The translations under genes and the position numbers were made by a program. A stretch of DNA of 34,325 bases from Acholeplasmatales bacterium (GTDB taxonomy: Bacteria; Bacillota_I; Bacilli_A; Acholeplasmatales; Anaeroplasmataceae), in the NCBI GenBank assembly GCA_017444645.1, contig JAFSWG010000036.1, positions 1-34,325 on the forward strand, read 5' to 3'. The notes beneath the pieces are model-generated. The model was not told the DNA's origin, searched no databases, and saw nothing but the letters and a program-made list of their open reading frames with translations. Positions within the stretch are counted from its first letter, which is position 1; each line of letters opens with the position of its first letter. Positions 24,492-34,161 of the stretch are shown one piece after another.

Positions 24492-25703
24492 ATGTTTGAA
24501 AAATTAAAAAGAACTAAAGTATTTAGGGATCCACTATACGGTTATATTCAAGTTGATTATAAAATAATCAGTGATTTAATTGACTGTAGAGAAGTTCAAA
24601 GATTAAGAAGAATAAGACAATTGTCTGGTGTATCTATGGTTTTCCAAACTGCAGAGCACACAAGATTCACTCATTCTCTTGGTGTGTATCAAATGGCTAA
24701 TTTAGTATTACAAAATGTAGAAGGTATTGAAGTATTAGATGAATATAAACAAGTAGTATTTTTATGCGCAGCCTTATTACATGATGTAGGACATGGTCCA
24801 TATTCACACGCATTTGAAAGTGTAATGCAATTAAGTCATGAAGATATGACAGTAAAAATCATTTTATCACCTACAACTGAAATAAATAAAATATTATCTA
24901 GAGGAGAACATCTTGCAGAAGATGTCGCATCAGTTATATCACATGATAATAGATTTCCACTTATTGAAGCATTAGTTTCAAGTCAGCTTGATGTAGATAG
25001 AATGGATTATTTATCAAGAGATGCATATTTTACTGGTGCAGCCTATGGTCATATTGATTATTATAGAATATTAAGAAGTATGAAAATAGTTAATAATAAA
25101 GTATGTGTTAGAGCCTCTGGTGTACATTCAATTGAATCATACCTAATGTCTAGATATCATATGTATTTTCAAGTATACTATCATCCAGTAGCTAGAAGCT
25201 ATGAAACTATATTAGAAAATATATACAAAAGAGTAAGTGATTTAGTAGCTGCAGGAGCATCAATTGACGCCCCAATTGAAACTTTTTTAAAGGTAATTAA
25301 TAACAATAGTGATGTTGAAGCGTACATTGATTTAGACGATGCTTATGTTAATGGTTTTGTTAAGCAATTTACTAAATCACATGATGACATCTTAAGAAAG
25401 CTATCTTTATGCTTTGTTAATAGAAAATTATATAAATATATTGATTTAGCTGATGATCCAGATCCAGAAGAAATAGAAGCAATTAAAAATAGATATGATA
25501 AATCAGTTAAAAAATATTATTATTTAGAATCTAGAGTGGCTGGAGTAGTTTATTCAGTTCATAGAAGAGGAAGCTTAAATGATATTAGAGTTTTACTTCC
25601 AAATGGAAAGATAAAAACATTAGAACAATATTCACCTATTGTAAAAAGCCTAACTATTTCTAGTGCTAAGACAGTAGATAGAATATATTATTTAGAGGAT
25701 TAA
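24492..25703 (+). CDS. HD-domain phosphohydrolase (YwfO-like)
   Basis: A 403-residue metal-dependent phosphohydrolase of the HD superfamily, close in layout to Bacillus YwfO and to dNTP triphosphohydrolases. Visible metal-site blocks are EHTRFTHSLGVY (about 55-66), LLHDVGHGPYSHAFE (the HD pair at His97-Asp98), and SQLDVDRMDYLSRDA. It starts MFEKLKRTKVFRDPLYGYI, the usual beginning of the family. Substrate is likely a nucleotide, but this is not shown by the sequence. It has GAGG before the start and ends one base before rnmV, making it the first gene of a housekeeping operon. Confidence 0.88.
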   Translation: MFEKLKRTKVFRDPLYGYIQVDYKIISDLIDCREVQRLRRIRQLSGVSMVFQTAEHTRFTHSLGVYQMANLVLQNVEGIEVLDEYKQVVFLCAALLHDVGHGPYSHAFESVMQLSHEDMTVKIILSPTTEINKILSRGEHLAEDVASVISHDNRFPLIEALVSSQLDVDRMDYLSRDAYFTGAAYGHIDYYRILRSMKIVNNKVCVRASGVHSIESYLMSRYHMYFQVYYHPVARSYETILENIYKRVSDLVAAGASIDAPIETFLKVINNNSDVEAYIDLDDAYVNGFVKQFTKSHDDILRKLSLCFVNRKLYKYIDLADDPDPEEIEAIKNRYDKSVKKYYYLESRVAGVVYSVHRRGSLNDIRVLLPNGKIKTLEQYSPIVKSLTISSAKTVDRIYYLED

Positions 25704-25704
25704 A

Positions 25705-26241
25705 ATGAAAAGTATTATTGTAGTTGAAGGATTACATGATGAAATTAATATTAAATCAGTATATCCTGATGCTTATTGTGTAATTACTAATGGTAGTGCT
25801 GTTAGTGATGATACTATTAAATTAATAAAAGAATTATCAAAGAATTACGAAATAATTGTATTTACAGATCCTGATTCACCAGGGGAAAGAATAAGAAACA
25901 TAGTTAGTGAAGCAGTTCCTAATTGTAGTCATGCATTTTTAAGAAATTATAAATGTAGAAGTAAAAATGGTAAAAAGGTTGGTATTGAGCATGCATCTAA
26001 AGAAGCAATTATAGAAGCTTTAGGTAATGTTTATAAATCAACTAATTTAGAAGATACAATTACTAATAATGAATTATTTGAATTAGGATTAAATGGAAAT
26101 AATCAATCAAGAATAATTAGAGATAAAATATCTGATTATTTAAATATTGGTAAGCCTAATGCTAAAACATTTTTAAAAAGAATTAATTTATTAAGATTAA
26201 CTAAAAAGGATTTAGAGGAATTAATATGCAAGGTAAAATAG
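25705..26241 (+). CDS. rnmV: Ribonuclease M5
   Basis: RNase M5 matures 5S rRNA in low-GC Gram-positives. The 178-residue product has a TOPRIM domain with the catalytic Glu in IVVEGLHDE and the acidic pair in IVFTDPDSPGERIR. The family block KVGIEHASKEAIIEAL and a C-terminal helical part follow. The length is normal. It overlaps ksgA by 16 bases, the standard rnmV-ksgA arrangement. Confidence 0.95.
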   Translation: MKSIIVVEGLHDEINIKSVYPDAYCVITNGSAVSDDTIKLIKELSKNYEIIVFTDPDSPGERIRNIVSEAVPNCSHAFLRNYKCRSKNGKKVGIEHASKEAIIEALGNVYKSTNLEDTITNNELFELGLNGNNQSRIIRDKISDYLNIGKPNAKTFLKRINLLRLTKKDLEELICKVK

Positions 26242-27092
26242 GAAATAAGGCCTTTGTTGATAAAACATTAAATGAGAATAATTTATATGCTAAAAAGAAA
26301 TTTGGTCAAAATTTTTTAACAGATCAAAATATCTTATCTAATATTGTTGATTCAGCCAATATAGATAAAGATACATTTGTTATAGAAATAGGACCAGGAC
26401 TTGGAGCATTAACAGAAAGATTATGTGATAAAGCAGGCTTTGTTTTAGCATATGAAATAGATTCTGATTTATTACCGGTACTTAATAAAAACTTATCTGA
26501 ATACAATAATTATGAAATTATTAATAAAGATATATTAGAAGTTGATATTAATGAGGATATTAATAAATATAAAAAAGATTATAAAAATATAACCCTTGTA
26601 GCAAATCTTCCATATTATATTACAACACCTATTATATTAGGATTATTATCTAAAACATCATTAATTAGGAAATATGTAATGATGATGCAGGTTGAGGTTG
26701 CAGATAGAATTTGTGGTAAACCTAAAACAAAGGATTACAATGCGTTATCTATCACAATAGGATATAGAGCAAAAGCAACTAAGTGCTTCAATGTACCGAG
26801 AACAGTATTTGTGCCTGCCCCTAATGTTGATAGTGCAGTAATAACATTAGATTTATATGATAATCCTCCATTTAAAGCAAAAGATGAGGAATTATTCTTT
26901 AAATTAATTAGAGAAGCATTTAGTCAAAGAAGAAAAACATTAATTAATAATTTAAGTAGTGTATATTCGAAAGAATTAATTAACAAAATGTTAATGGAAT
27001 TTAACATTAAATTAAATGTTAGATCAGAAGAATTAGATATTTCTGATTTTGTTAAATTCAGTGATTATATTTTTGAAAATAGGAATGAATAA
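26226..27092 (+). CDS. ksgA: 16S rRNA adenine-N6,N6-dimethyltransferase
   Basis: KsgA (RsmA) dimethylates two adjacent adenines near the 3' end of 16S rRNA. The 288-residue protein has the family start KKKFGQNFLTDQNILSNIV, the SAM-binding EIGPGLGALTERL (motif I), YEIDSDL, and the catalytic NLPYYITTPI (motif IV). FSQRRKTLINNL lies near the C-terminus. The start lies in the end of rnmV behind GAGG. The gap to ispE is one base. All motifs are intact, so kasugamycin sensitivity would be expected from this gene. Confidence 0.97.
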   Translation: MQGKIGNKAFVDKTLNENNLYAKKKFGQNFLTDQNILSNIVDSANIDKDTFVIEIGPGLGALTERLCDKAGFVLAYEIDSDLLPVLNKNLSEYNNYEIINKDILEVDINEDINKYKKDYKNITLVANLPYYITTPIILGLLSKTSLIRKYVMMMQVEVADRICGKPKTKDYNALSITIGYRAKATKCFNVPRTVFVPAPNVDSAVITLDLYDNPPFKAKDEELFFKLIREAFSQRRKTLINNLSSVYSKELINKMLMEFNIKLNVRSEELDISDFVKFSDYIFENRNE

Positions 27093-27093
27093 T

Positions 27094-27909
27094 ATGATTA
27101 TAGAAAGAGCATATGCAAAAATTAATTTAGCCTTAGAGGTAATGGGTATAAAAGATGGGTATCATATGGTTAACAACCTAATGATACCAATTAATTTATA
27201 TGATGAAATATCATTTGAGGAATCTAATGATATTGAATTAGTAAATAATACATTTCCAGATAACATTATTTTAAAGGCAGCTAAATTATTTATTGAAAAA
27301 TATAATATAAAATCTGGTGTAAAAATGGTATTAACCAAAAATATACCAAGCGCCGCAGGTTTAGCTGGTGGTTCAAGTGATGCTGCAGCAACCTTACGTG
27401 GTTTAAATAAGCTATTTGGTAATATCGCAACTAAAGAAGAATTATTAGAATTAGCTGCAAATCTTGGAAGTGATGTGCCATTTTTTATTGATATGAAATT
27501 AGCTTTATGTGTAGGTAGGGGAGAAATAGTTAAGCCTTGTAATATAAAGTATAGTTCATTTGATATTTTATTAATCAAACCACAATCTGGTTTATCAACA
27601 AAAGATGTATATAAGGCATATAAATATGATGGAAGTAACAAGGAAGATAAAATAAACAACATATTAAATGCTTTAGAGAATAATGATTTCAATTTATTAG
27701 AAAATAATATATTTAATGATTTAACAATTCCAGCATTAGGATTAAATGAAGAACTAAATGATATATATAGTTATTTAAAACAGGTTAGTAACATTCATCT
27801 AAGTGGAAGTGGTCCAACTATGTTTATTATTAATCCTACAAAGGAAAATATAGATTTAGTAAACAAAAAATATAAAAATTGCTTTATTTGCCTATGTAAA
27901 GCAATTTAA
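27094..27909 (+). CDS. ispE: 4-diphosphocytidyl-2-C-methyl-D-erythritol kinase
   Basis: IspE is the GHMP kinase of the MEP isoprenoid pathway, so the organism probably makes isoprenoids by the non-mevalonate route. From the ATG at 27094 the product is 271 residues: RAYAKINLALEV at the start, the ATP-binding PSAAGLAGGSSDAAATLRGL (about 86-105), and LSGSGPTMF near the end. A longer frame starts at 27049 inside ksgA and is rejected; AGGAAT lies before 27094. It is the last gene of the HD-rnmV-ksgA-ispE operon. Confidence 0.96.
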   Translation: MIIERAYAKINLALEVMGIKDGYHMVNNLMIPINLYDEISFEESNDIELVNNTFPDNIILKAAKLFIEKYNIKSGVKMVLTKNIPSAAGLAGGSSDAAATLRGLNKLFGNIATKEELLELAANLGSDVPFFIDMKLALCVGRGEIVKPCNIKYSSFDILLIKPQSGLSTKDVYKAYKYDGSNKEDKINNILNALENNDFNLLENNIFNDLTIPALGLNEELNDIYSYLKQVSNIHLSGSGPTMFIINPTKENIDLVNKKYKNCFICLCKAI

Positions 27910-27935
27910 AAAAGTAATAAAAATTACACTTTTTT
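27908..27935 (+). terminator. Probable terminator after ispE
   Basis: AAAAAAGT (27908-27915) pairs with ACTTTTTT (27928-27935), and the loop holds a further short GTAAT/ATTAC possibility. It overlaps the ispE stop codon. AT-rich, so strength is uncertain. Confidence 0.5.
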
Positions 27936-27998
27936 GAGATATGCAAATGAAATGTGGAAAATGTTTCACAATTTTTATTTTTAGTGGTCTCGTTATTA

Positions 27999-28046
27999 TT
28001 GACACTAAATATATTATTTAATATAATAAGGCATAAAGCGTTTACA
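27999..28046 (+). promoter_or_regulatory. Promoter and cre-like operator of the PL9 lipoprotein operon
   Basis: TTGACA (27999-28004), a 17-base spacer and TATAAT (28022-28027): a near-perfect promoter. It is followed by ATAAAGCGTTTACA (28033-28046), which matches the cre consensus at all but its first two positions. The operator is centred about six bases downstream of the predicted start of transcription. It shares the 10-mer AGCGTTTACA with the complement of the operator at 24371-24384. Confidence 0.8.
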
Positions 28047-28062
28047 TTGGAGGTGGACGACA

Positions 28063-29997
28063 ATGAAAGGAATAAAAAGATTAAGCGTACTAGCATTAAG
28101 CATGGTATTTGCTGTAGGTTTAGCTTCTTGTGGTGGTGGTCAAGGTGATAATACAACTACATCTGGTGTACCAACAACTACAACTACAACAGGTGGAACT
28201 ACTACAACTGAAGAAACTAATCCTTATTTCGATGATTCTAAGACAGAAATCGTTAATTATGAGGACAAGCCTACTCAACAAGTTATACCTGAATATGTTG
28301 AGTTTGAAACATTGGATTTAGGTATTGGTACAAAAACTGATATTCAAACTCCAGGAAATACAGAAGTTTATATTAACGAACAAAATAAGATTCAATATAG
28401 ACTAGAAAAAATTACTTTATATACAAATAATGTAAGAACAAAATTCTATTTGGGAGAAGTATTCAATTATGATGGTTTACTTGTTTTAGCTACATTTACT
28501 AAGTTAAATGAGGATGGAACTGTAAAAACAGATGCATCTGGAAAGGCAGAACAAGTATTAGCTAAAGTAACTACATATCAAGTTGATAGTAAAGCAGTTG
28601 ATACAAATGTTATGGGTACATATCAAGCTTCAGTATCATATAGATATGGAGAAAATACTAAGACAGCTAACTACACAATTACTGTAAGATCTTCTGAATA
28701 TGAAACAACTAAGAATCTAGAATATGTTGCAGGTTTAAAAGTTGGTTATAAAGCAGATAAGGTTAAAACAACATTAGATGCCAAGTCTGTTAATAAAGTA
28801 TTACAAAATGATGGTAGAATTTATACTAGATATATAAATTATATTAAGAGTACAAATTCTTTTGAAAATGATTTTGAATTAGATATTGATCAATTAGATA
28901 TTAATATTATTTCTAATAAGGTTAATGGTGTAGCATCTACTTTTAGTCAAACTATCAAACCATATGATACTACTAAGTTAGCTAATGATAAGACAGCTAA
29001 GAAGATAACTAGTGAAAATGGTAGATTAGAAATTGATTATTCTAGTGTTGATACTGGAAAAGCTGGTTCTTATTTAATTAAGGTTAAATATACTGGTGTT
29101 GGATTTAAAATTAATGGCGTAGATCGCGAAAATGTTGTTCAAGCCTTCGTCGTAGTAGACGTTATTAACCCAATTTCTGGTATTTTACAACCTTCTGGAA
29201 AGATGGAAGTTAAGGCATCACTTGATGGTACAGTTGATTTAAGTAAGTATACAGCAACTGTATATAGAAAATTTGGTGATCCTGAAGCTTTACCTATTAC
29301 ACCAGAAAATTTCGATATCAGTGGTGTAATTTCTTACAAGGCTGGTGAACAAACAGCTACAATTAAAGCAAAAGAATTAAGTGATACTGGTCAAACATAT
29401 AGTAAAGATGTAAAAGTAAATGTTGGTGAATCTGATGTTTACGATATCAACATGTGTACAGATTTAACTGGTGGTACAGTTGATGGATTATATTTAAAAG
29501 AAAAATCAGAAGGAAATACAAAGGGTGCTGCCTTCTTCGAAAAATATACATTACCTGGAAATAATATCTTCAGTGCATATTATCTACAAGTTACAGCATC
29601 TGATGGTGCATCTATGACTGCTAGTGTAGATGATATTACATCTGATGCAACTAACTATTTATTAGCTGCAAAGGGTACAGCTTGTGATGATGATGGATTA
29701 TCATTCATTGGTTATGGATATTTAGGCAAGATTAGTGATAATCAAAAGAAATATTTACAATTTAAGTTTGATAGACCAGGCGTATTAATTTTATACATGG
29801 GTTCTGGTTCTTCTGATGAACGTACATTTGGTTTATTCGATGCTTCTGAATCGATGATTGAATCTTACTCAGTAACAAAGAATAAATTACCAGAAAAGAT
29901 CACTATTAATATTGATAAAGCAGGAACTTACAAGATTGCAGCTCTTGGATCTACAGTTACATTCCATGGCTTCATCACTGCAGTAGAAAAAGAATAA
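28063..29997 (+). CDS. Surface lipoprotein with Ig-like domains, probable pectin-binding partner of the PL9 lyase
   Basis: A 644-residue lipoprotein with no catalytic domain that I can recognise. The signal peptide ends LASC (Cys23); a Gly and Thr-rich linker follows. The middle (about 100-455) holds beta-rich segments resembling bacterial Ig-like domains (TLYTNNVRTKFYLGEVFNYDG, YRYGENTKTANYTITVR, and ISGVISYKAGEQTATI). The last ~185 residues (from YDINMCTDL) form a separate beta domain. Its end, LYMGSGSSDERTFGLFD then AGTYKIAALGSTVTFHGF, resembles the C-terminus of the 21235-24354 lyase. Sugar binding is inferred from this sharing and from the operon with the next gene (14-base gap, AAGGAGG). 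A GGAGG site and a strong promoter lie upstream. Confidence 0.6.
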   Translation: MKGIKRLSVLALSMVFAVGLASCGGGQGDNTTTSGVPTTTTTTGGTTTTEETNPYFDDSKTEIVNYEDKPTQQVIPEYVEFETLDLGIGTKTDIQTPGNTEVYINEQNKIQYRLEKITLYTNNVRTKFYLGEVFNYDGLLVLATFTKLNEDGTVKTDASGKAEQVLAKVTTYQVDSKAVDTNVMGTYQASVSYRYGENTKTANYTITVRSSEYETTKNLEYVAGLKVGYKADKVKTTLDAKSVNKVLQNDGRIYTRYINYIKSTNSFENDFELDIDQLDINIISNKVNGVASTFSQTIKPYDTTKLANDKTAKKITSENGRLEIDYSSVDTGKAGSYLIKVKYTGVGFKINGVDRENVVQAFVVVDVINPISGILQPSGKMEVKASLDGTVDLSKYTATVYRKFGDPEALPITPENFDISGVISYKAGEQTATIKAKELSDTGQTYSKDVKVNVGESDVYDINMCTDLTGGTVDGLYLKEKSEGNTKGAAFFEKYTLPGNNIFSAYYLQVTASDGASMTASVDDITSDATNYLLAAKGTACDDDGLSFIGYGYLGKISDNQKKYLQFKFDRPGVLILYMGSGSSDERTFGLFDASESMIESYSVTKNKLPEKITINIDKAGTYKIAALGSTVTFHGFITAVEKE

Positions 29998-30011
29998 GGA
30001 GGTAAAAGAGA

Positions 30012-33000
30012 ATGAGAAAAATAAAATTATTATCAACATTAGCTTTTGCTTCAACTGCTGTAGTAGCATTAGCATCTTGTAATGGTGTAAAAAACGGAAA
30101 TGATGCAAAAGAATTCTTATTAAAGGATGCACTTACTTCATTAGAGCAAGATAAAATTCAAAATATAACAATTGAAGCAGTAACAGCTTTAAATGGTCAT
30201 GAACATGATATTTATGTTTCTCCATCTGGTACAAAAGATGGTGATGGTACAAAAGAACATCCATATGATTTCATTACAGCAACTAGAAAAGTAGATGCTG
30301 GATATAACATCATTATGATGGCTGGTACTTACTATAATGGTTTCATGGATCATAAAGTAATTACAGATGATTCTTTATCTGAAAATGAAAAGAATGCTTT
30401 AAGATATGCTGCAGGTATTGAAAGAATTCCAGTAGGAAAGGATAGTAATATAGCTACAGCTGAAGAAATTAAATACAATGGTAAGCCTGGTAAATTTATT
30501 ACTGTTCAACCAGAAAAAGATGCATTAGGTAAATATGCAGAAGTAACATTTGATTTCAGTGATATGGCATTTGATGACGGAAATAGAGGTATTCAAGTAT
30601 ACGCTGATTATTGGTATTTCTATGGCATCAATGTAACAGGTGCTGGTGATAATGGTATGTATATTGCTGGTAACCATAATATTGTTGATTATTGTCAATT
30701 CTATAACAATAGAGATACAGGATTACAATTAGGTCGTGGTGGTTCATCTCAAGATACTCTTGATAAATGGCCAGGATTCAACTTAATTAAAAACTGTACA
30801 TCATTTGCAAATTATGATGATATGACATTAGGTGAAAATGCCGATGGTTTTGCTGCAAAGTTAACTGTTGGTCATATGAATATATTTGATGGCTGTATTG
30901 CATTTAGAAATTCTGATGATGGTTGGGATTTATATGCAAAACAAGATTCAGGTAATATCGGTACTGTATTACTATATAACTGTGTATCATTTGAAAATGG
31001 TTTCTTACCATTTGAAGCACAAACTGATACACCATCTACAGATACAGGTAGAAAATACGATACACAAAATGGTGATGGTATTGGATTTAAGCTAGGTGGT
31101 TCTACAATGACAGGTGATGTTGTTATGAAGAACTGCTTAACATTCAACAATAAATATCATGGTGTAAGTGATAACTCAAATCCAGGATTATTAGATTTAT
31201 CAAATGTTACAGCATACAATAACTGTATTGGTTTAAATGACAATGGTACAGTTAGTGATACAAGAGGTATCAATTATGCAACTAATAAATCAAATAACAT
31301 CGATTTAGCTAGAACAACTTCATCTTATAATAATTTCTATGGTATTTTATCTTACATTAATAACCAAGCTGGCTTTGAAGCTGATGGAGATAACGTTTAT
31401 AATGCAGATGCATTTAGAGGAAGTACAGCTTATAGTATTTTCCAAACATCATATGATTCTGGTGAAGGTGAATTATATAGATCATTCACTACATCAGTAG
31501 ATGCATCAAGCTATCATAGTGCAAAAGAAGATATTCCATACAATGGTGGTACTCCATATTATGGAATGGCAGATGATGATTTCAAAGATTTAACACCAAT
31601 CAATGCAATTTGTGCTAGTAGAGATACATTAAATACATTATTACATTATCATTTTGATTTTAGAAATGAAGATGGTTCTGTTAATATGGGTGACAAATTA
31701 GCATTATCTGCATCATCAGATTTAAATACATATGCTAATGGTAGTCCAATTGGTGCTGTATTAAATAAATCATCAATGGCTGAATATGTTCATCCTGAAT
31801 ATTATTCATTCTTAAATTCTGATCCAAGAATGACTAGTGATATGGAAAAAGTATTATCTGCATATATGGCATTAAATCCTATTACAAATGTAGATGCTAC
31901 ATTCCAAGATTTTGATATTACAAACTTAATTAATGGTTGTGAAATCACTTGGGAATCAAGCAATACTGATGTTATTCAAATTCAAAATAATGAAACAGTT
32001 TCTGCTTCATTCTCAGTTGAATCATCAGCTCACATTATGGTTCCTGATGAAACTACAATTGTTAAATTAACAGCAACTATTAGATATGCTACTGCAACTG
32101 TTAAGAAAGAATTTAATATTACAGTATATCCAAGAAAGCAATCTTTAGGATATTTAGAATCAACAGGTAATGATGTAATTAGAGTTTCTATTTATAGTGA
32201 ATATTACGCTCCTGAAGTATATGCAGTTGATTCATCATCAATTAGTAATACTCCATTAGATCCAAGTTTATATGATTTAGAATATAAATATGAATATGCT
32301 GCAGATGGTAACTCAAATAAATTCTTCCCAATCGATAGAGTTTATACTTCATCTCCTGGTATTTATAAAGTAACTGCGACAGCAACTGATAAGTCTAATA
32401 CATCTCTTAAATCAAGTTATACATTTAAGGTGTATGTAGTAGATCCTAACTGTTCAATTGACTTCATTAATAATGAAAGCAAAGTTGTATTAAGTGCTGA
32501 TGGATTTGCAATTACTGGTAACTTATCTAATGTTGAAGGATATGTAAAAGCATATGTAACAACAACAGATGAAGGAGATTTAACTCCTGAACAAATCGTT
32601 AATAAAGCAACTGTACAAGATTATAAAGTATCTACAGATTCAGTAGTAGCTCAATTTGTTGCTGACAACAATGCTACAACAGATGTTGCATACTATATTT
32701 ACTACACAGTTGTTAATGATAATTTATCTAACTTAGGCGAAGCTTCAGTTTATAAGGCAGTAGTTAATACTAAGGCTATTACAAGTGAAGATGAATTTAC
32801 TAAGTTAGCAAGAACTGGTTCACCAAATTCTACAGATTATTCTAATACTTTAACAATCTTCTACTTGACTAAGGATTTAGATTATGCTGGAAAGACTTGG
32901 GATACTACAACTAAGGCTAAAGAATTCTCTGGATTATTCAATGGTAATAACCATACTATTAGTAACATTACAATTAACACTACACCATCTACAGAACACT

Positions 33001-34145
33001 ATGTAAATGTATTCTATAAGGTTGTTAATGGTTCAATTATGAATGTTACATTTGATAAGATCAACTTCAAGTGCTTAGATTCTTCTAAGGGTAAGAGAAT
33101 GGGTATCGTTGGTTCTATGAAGGGTGGATTTATCCAAAATGTTAAGATTACTAACTCATCATTTGTTGGTTATGAATCAGTTGGTGGTTTAGTTGGTCAA
33201 GTAACAGGTGGAGATACATTCATCAATAGATGTTCATTAATTAATCCTGAAATCTTCTTCGAAGTTACAACCGATACTGTATTCGATGCAAATACTACAT
33301 ATTATAGATATTCATATCAATCAAGTGATAATACTTATAACTATAATGAAATCGATCTAAAGAAAGAAGGATTAACAGGTCAAGCTATCCCTACAGGTGA
33401 AAAGGCAACTGATAAGATTTATGTTCTTCCTCAAAATTATAGAATTTCTTCTAAGAATAAGTATCAAGCTGGTTTAGTTGGTAATGCTCAAATCGCTGAT
33501 AGTGCTACATACTTAAATATCACAATGACAAATAATTATGTTACAGGAACAATCGGTGATGGTAATGATACAGGTGGAAACACTGCTGGTATCTTAGGAC
33601 GTTGTAAGAATGATTCTGATAAGTATATTGTTACATTAAATAACAACTACTTCAGAGGAACTGTTATATCAAAGGGTCAATATGGCGCTGGTATCTTAGG
33701 CGACTTAGATAATGGTTTAGGTTATATTAATGTTAATAATAACTTCTCATTCGTAAGATTTGTTTATAAGGGACAATATCTAGATGCTGACTTTAGATTC
33801 TTAGATTCTGTTGCTAAGGGTACTTATGCAGAAGTTCAAAAGTATGCTCATAAGAATTTAAATCCAATTATCGGTCGTGCTACAGGTGTTAACAATAAGT
33901 TATATAACTGTTTGGAAAACTATGGTAACTGGACTGAATATTATTCTAAACTAGTTAGTTCATTATCTGCAGTATATGGAATGCAAACATATGATGAAGA
34001 TGAAAAGAAGATTGAAAGATATCGTATTTCTGAACAAACATTCAAGAACTACTTAAAGTTCGATACAAAAGTTTGGGATATTTATGAATCTTCAGAAATC
34101 TTTGAAGGTGTAGTTCATACTCAATATGATGCAAGATTAAAATAA
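30012..34145 (+). CDS. Family-9 (PL9) pectate lyase, large multidomain surface lipoprotein
   Basis: A 1377-residue surface lyase expected to cleave polygalacturonate in endo fashion. Signal peptide ending LASC (Cys23). The start of the lyase carries DIYVSPSGTKDGDGTKEHPY (about 66-85), typical of PL9/DUF1565 proteins. The beta-helix includes GENADGFAAKLTVG and NSDDGWDLYAK. Asp278, Asp302, Asp303 and Asp306 have the same spacing as the calcium ligands of Dickeya Pel9A. GIGFKLGG gives the candidate catalytic base Lys360. After the lyase (from about 540) come Ig-like domains. A GLUG-type region follows (FSGLFNGNNHTISNI and SVGGLVGQVTGG, with YGAGILGDLDNG further on) and probably mediates attachment. 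AAGGAGG lies before the start. Second gene of the cre-controlled operon, ending in a strong terminator. Confidence 0.9.
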   Translation: MRKIKLLSTLAFASTAVVALASCNGVKNGNDAKEFLLKDALTSLEQDKIQNITIEAVTALNGHEHDIYVSPSGTKDGDGTKEHPYDFITATRKVDAGYNIIMMAGTYYNGFMDHKVITDDSLSENEKNALRYAAGIERIPVGKDSNIATAEEIKYNGKPGKFITVQPEKDALGKYAEVTFDFSDMAFDDGNRGIQVYADYWYFYGINVTGAGDNGMYIAGNHNIVDYCQFYNNRDTGLQLGRGGSSQDTLDKWPGFNLIKNCTSFANYDDMTLGENADGFAAKLTVGHMNIFDGCIAFRNSDDGWDLYAKQDSGNIGTVLLYNCVSFENGFLPFEAQTDTPSTDTGRKYDTQNGDGIGFKLGGSTMTGDVVMKNCLTFNNKYHGVSDNSNPGLLDLSNVTAYNNCIGLNDNGTVSDTRGINYATNKSNNIDLARTTSSYNNFYGILSYINNQAGFEADGDNVYNADAFRGSTAYSIFQTSYDSGEGELYRSFTTSVDASSYHSAKEDIPYNGGTPYYGMADDDFKDLTPINAICASRDTLNTLLHYHFDFRNEDGSVNMGDKLALSASSDLNTYANGSPIGAVLNKSSMAEYVHPEYYSFLNSDPRMTSDMEKVLSAYMALNPITNVDATFQDFDITNLINGCEITWESSNTDVIQIQNNETVSASFSVESSAHIMVPDETTIVKLTATIRYATATVKKEFNITVYPRKQSLGYLESTGNDVIRVSIYSEYYAPEVYAVDSSSISNTPLDPSLYDLEYKYEYAADGNSNKFFPIDRVYTSSPGIYKVTATATDKSNTSLKSSYTFKVYVVDPNCSIDFINNESKVVLSADGFAITGNLSNVEGYVKAYVTTTDEGDLTPEQIVNKATVQDYKVSTDSVVAQFVADNNATTDVAYYIYYTVVNDNLSNLGEASVYKAVVNTKAITSEDEFTKLARTGSPNSTDYSNTLTIFYLTKDLDYAGKTWDTTTKAKEFSGLFNGNNHTISNITINTTPSTEHYVNVFYKVVNGSIMNVTFDKINFKCLDSSKGKRMGIVGSMKGGFIQNVKITNSSFVGYESVGGLVGQVTGGDTFINRCSLINPEIFFEVTTDTVFDANTTYYRYSYQSSDNTYNYNEIDLKKEGLTGQAIPTGEKATDKIYVLPQNYRISSKNKYQAGLVGNAQIADSATYLNITMTNNYVTGTIGDGNDTGGNTAGILGRCKNDSDKYIVTLNNNYFRGTVISKGQYGAGILGDLDNGLGYINVNNNFSFVRFVYKGQYLDADFRFLDSVAKGTYAEVQKYAHKNLNPIIGRATGVNNKLYNCLENYGNWTEYYSKLVSSLSAVYGMQTYDEDEKKIERYRISEQTFKNYLKFDTKVWDIYESSEIFEGVVHTQYDARLK

Positions 34146-34161
34146 ACTAGCAAATATAATT

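Noticed and set aside
27162..27692. 176-codon open frame on the minus strand within ispE
   Set aside because: It lies fully opposite a clear ispE gene, has no ribosome site and no recognisable domain.
27953..27970. Imperfect palindrome TGTGGAAAATGTTTCACA upstream of the PL9 operon promoter
   Set aside because: It is short, has a bulge, resembles a degenerate DnaA box by chance, and no counterpart exists at the other pectin promoter.
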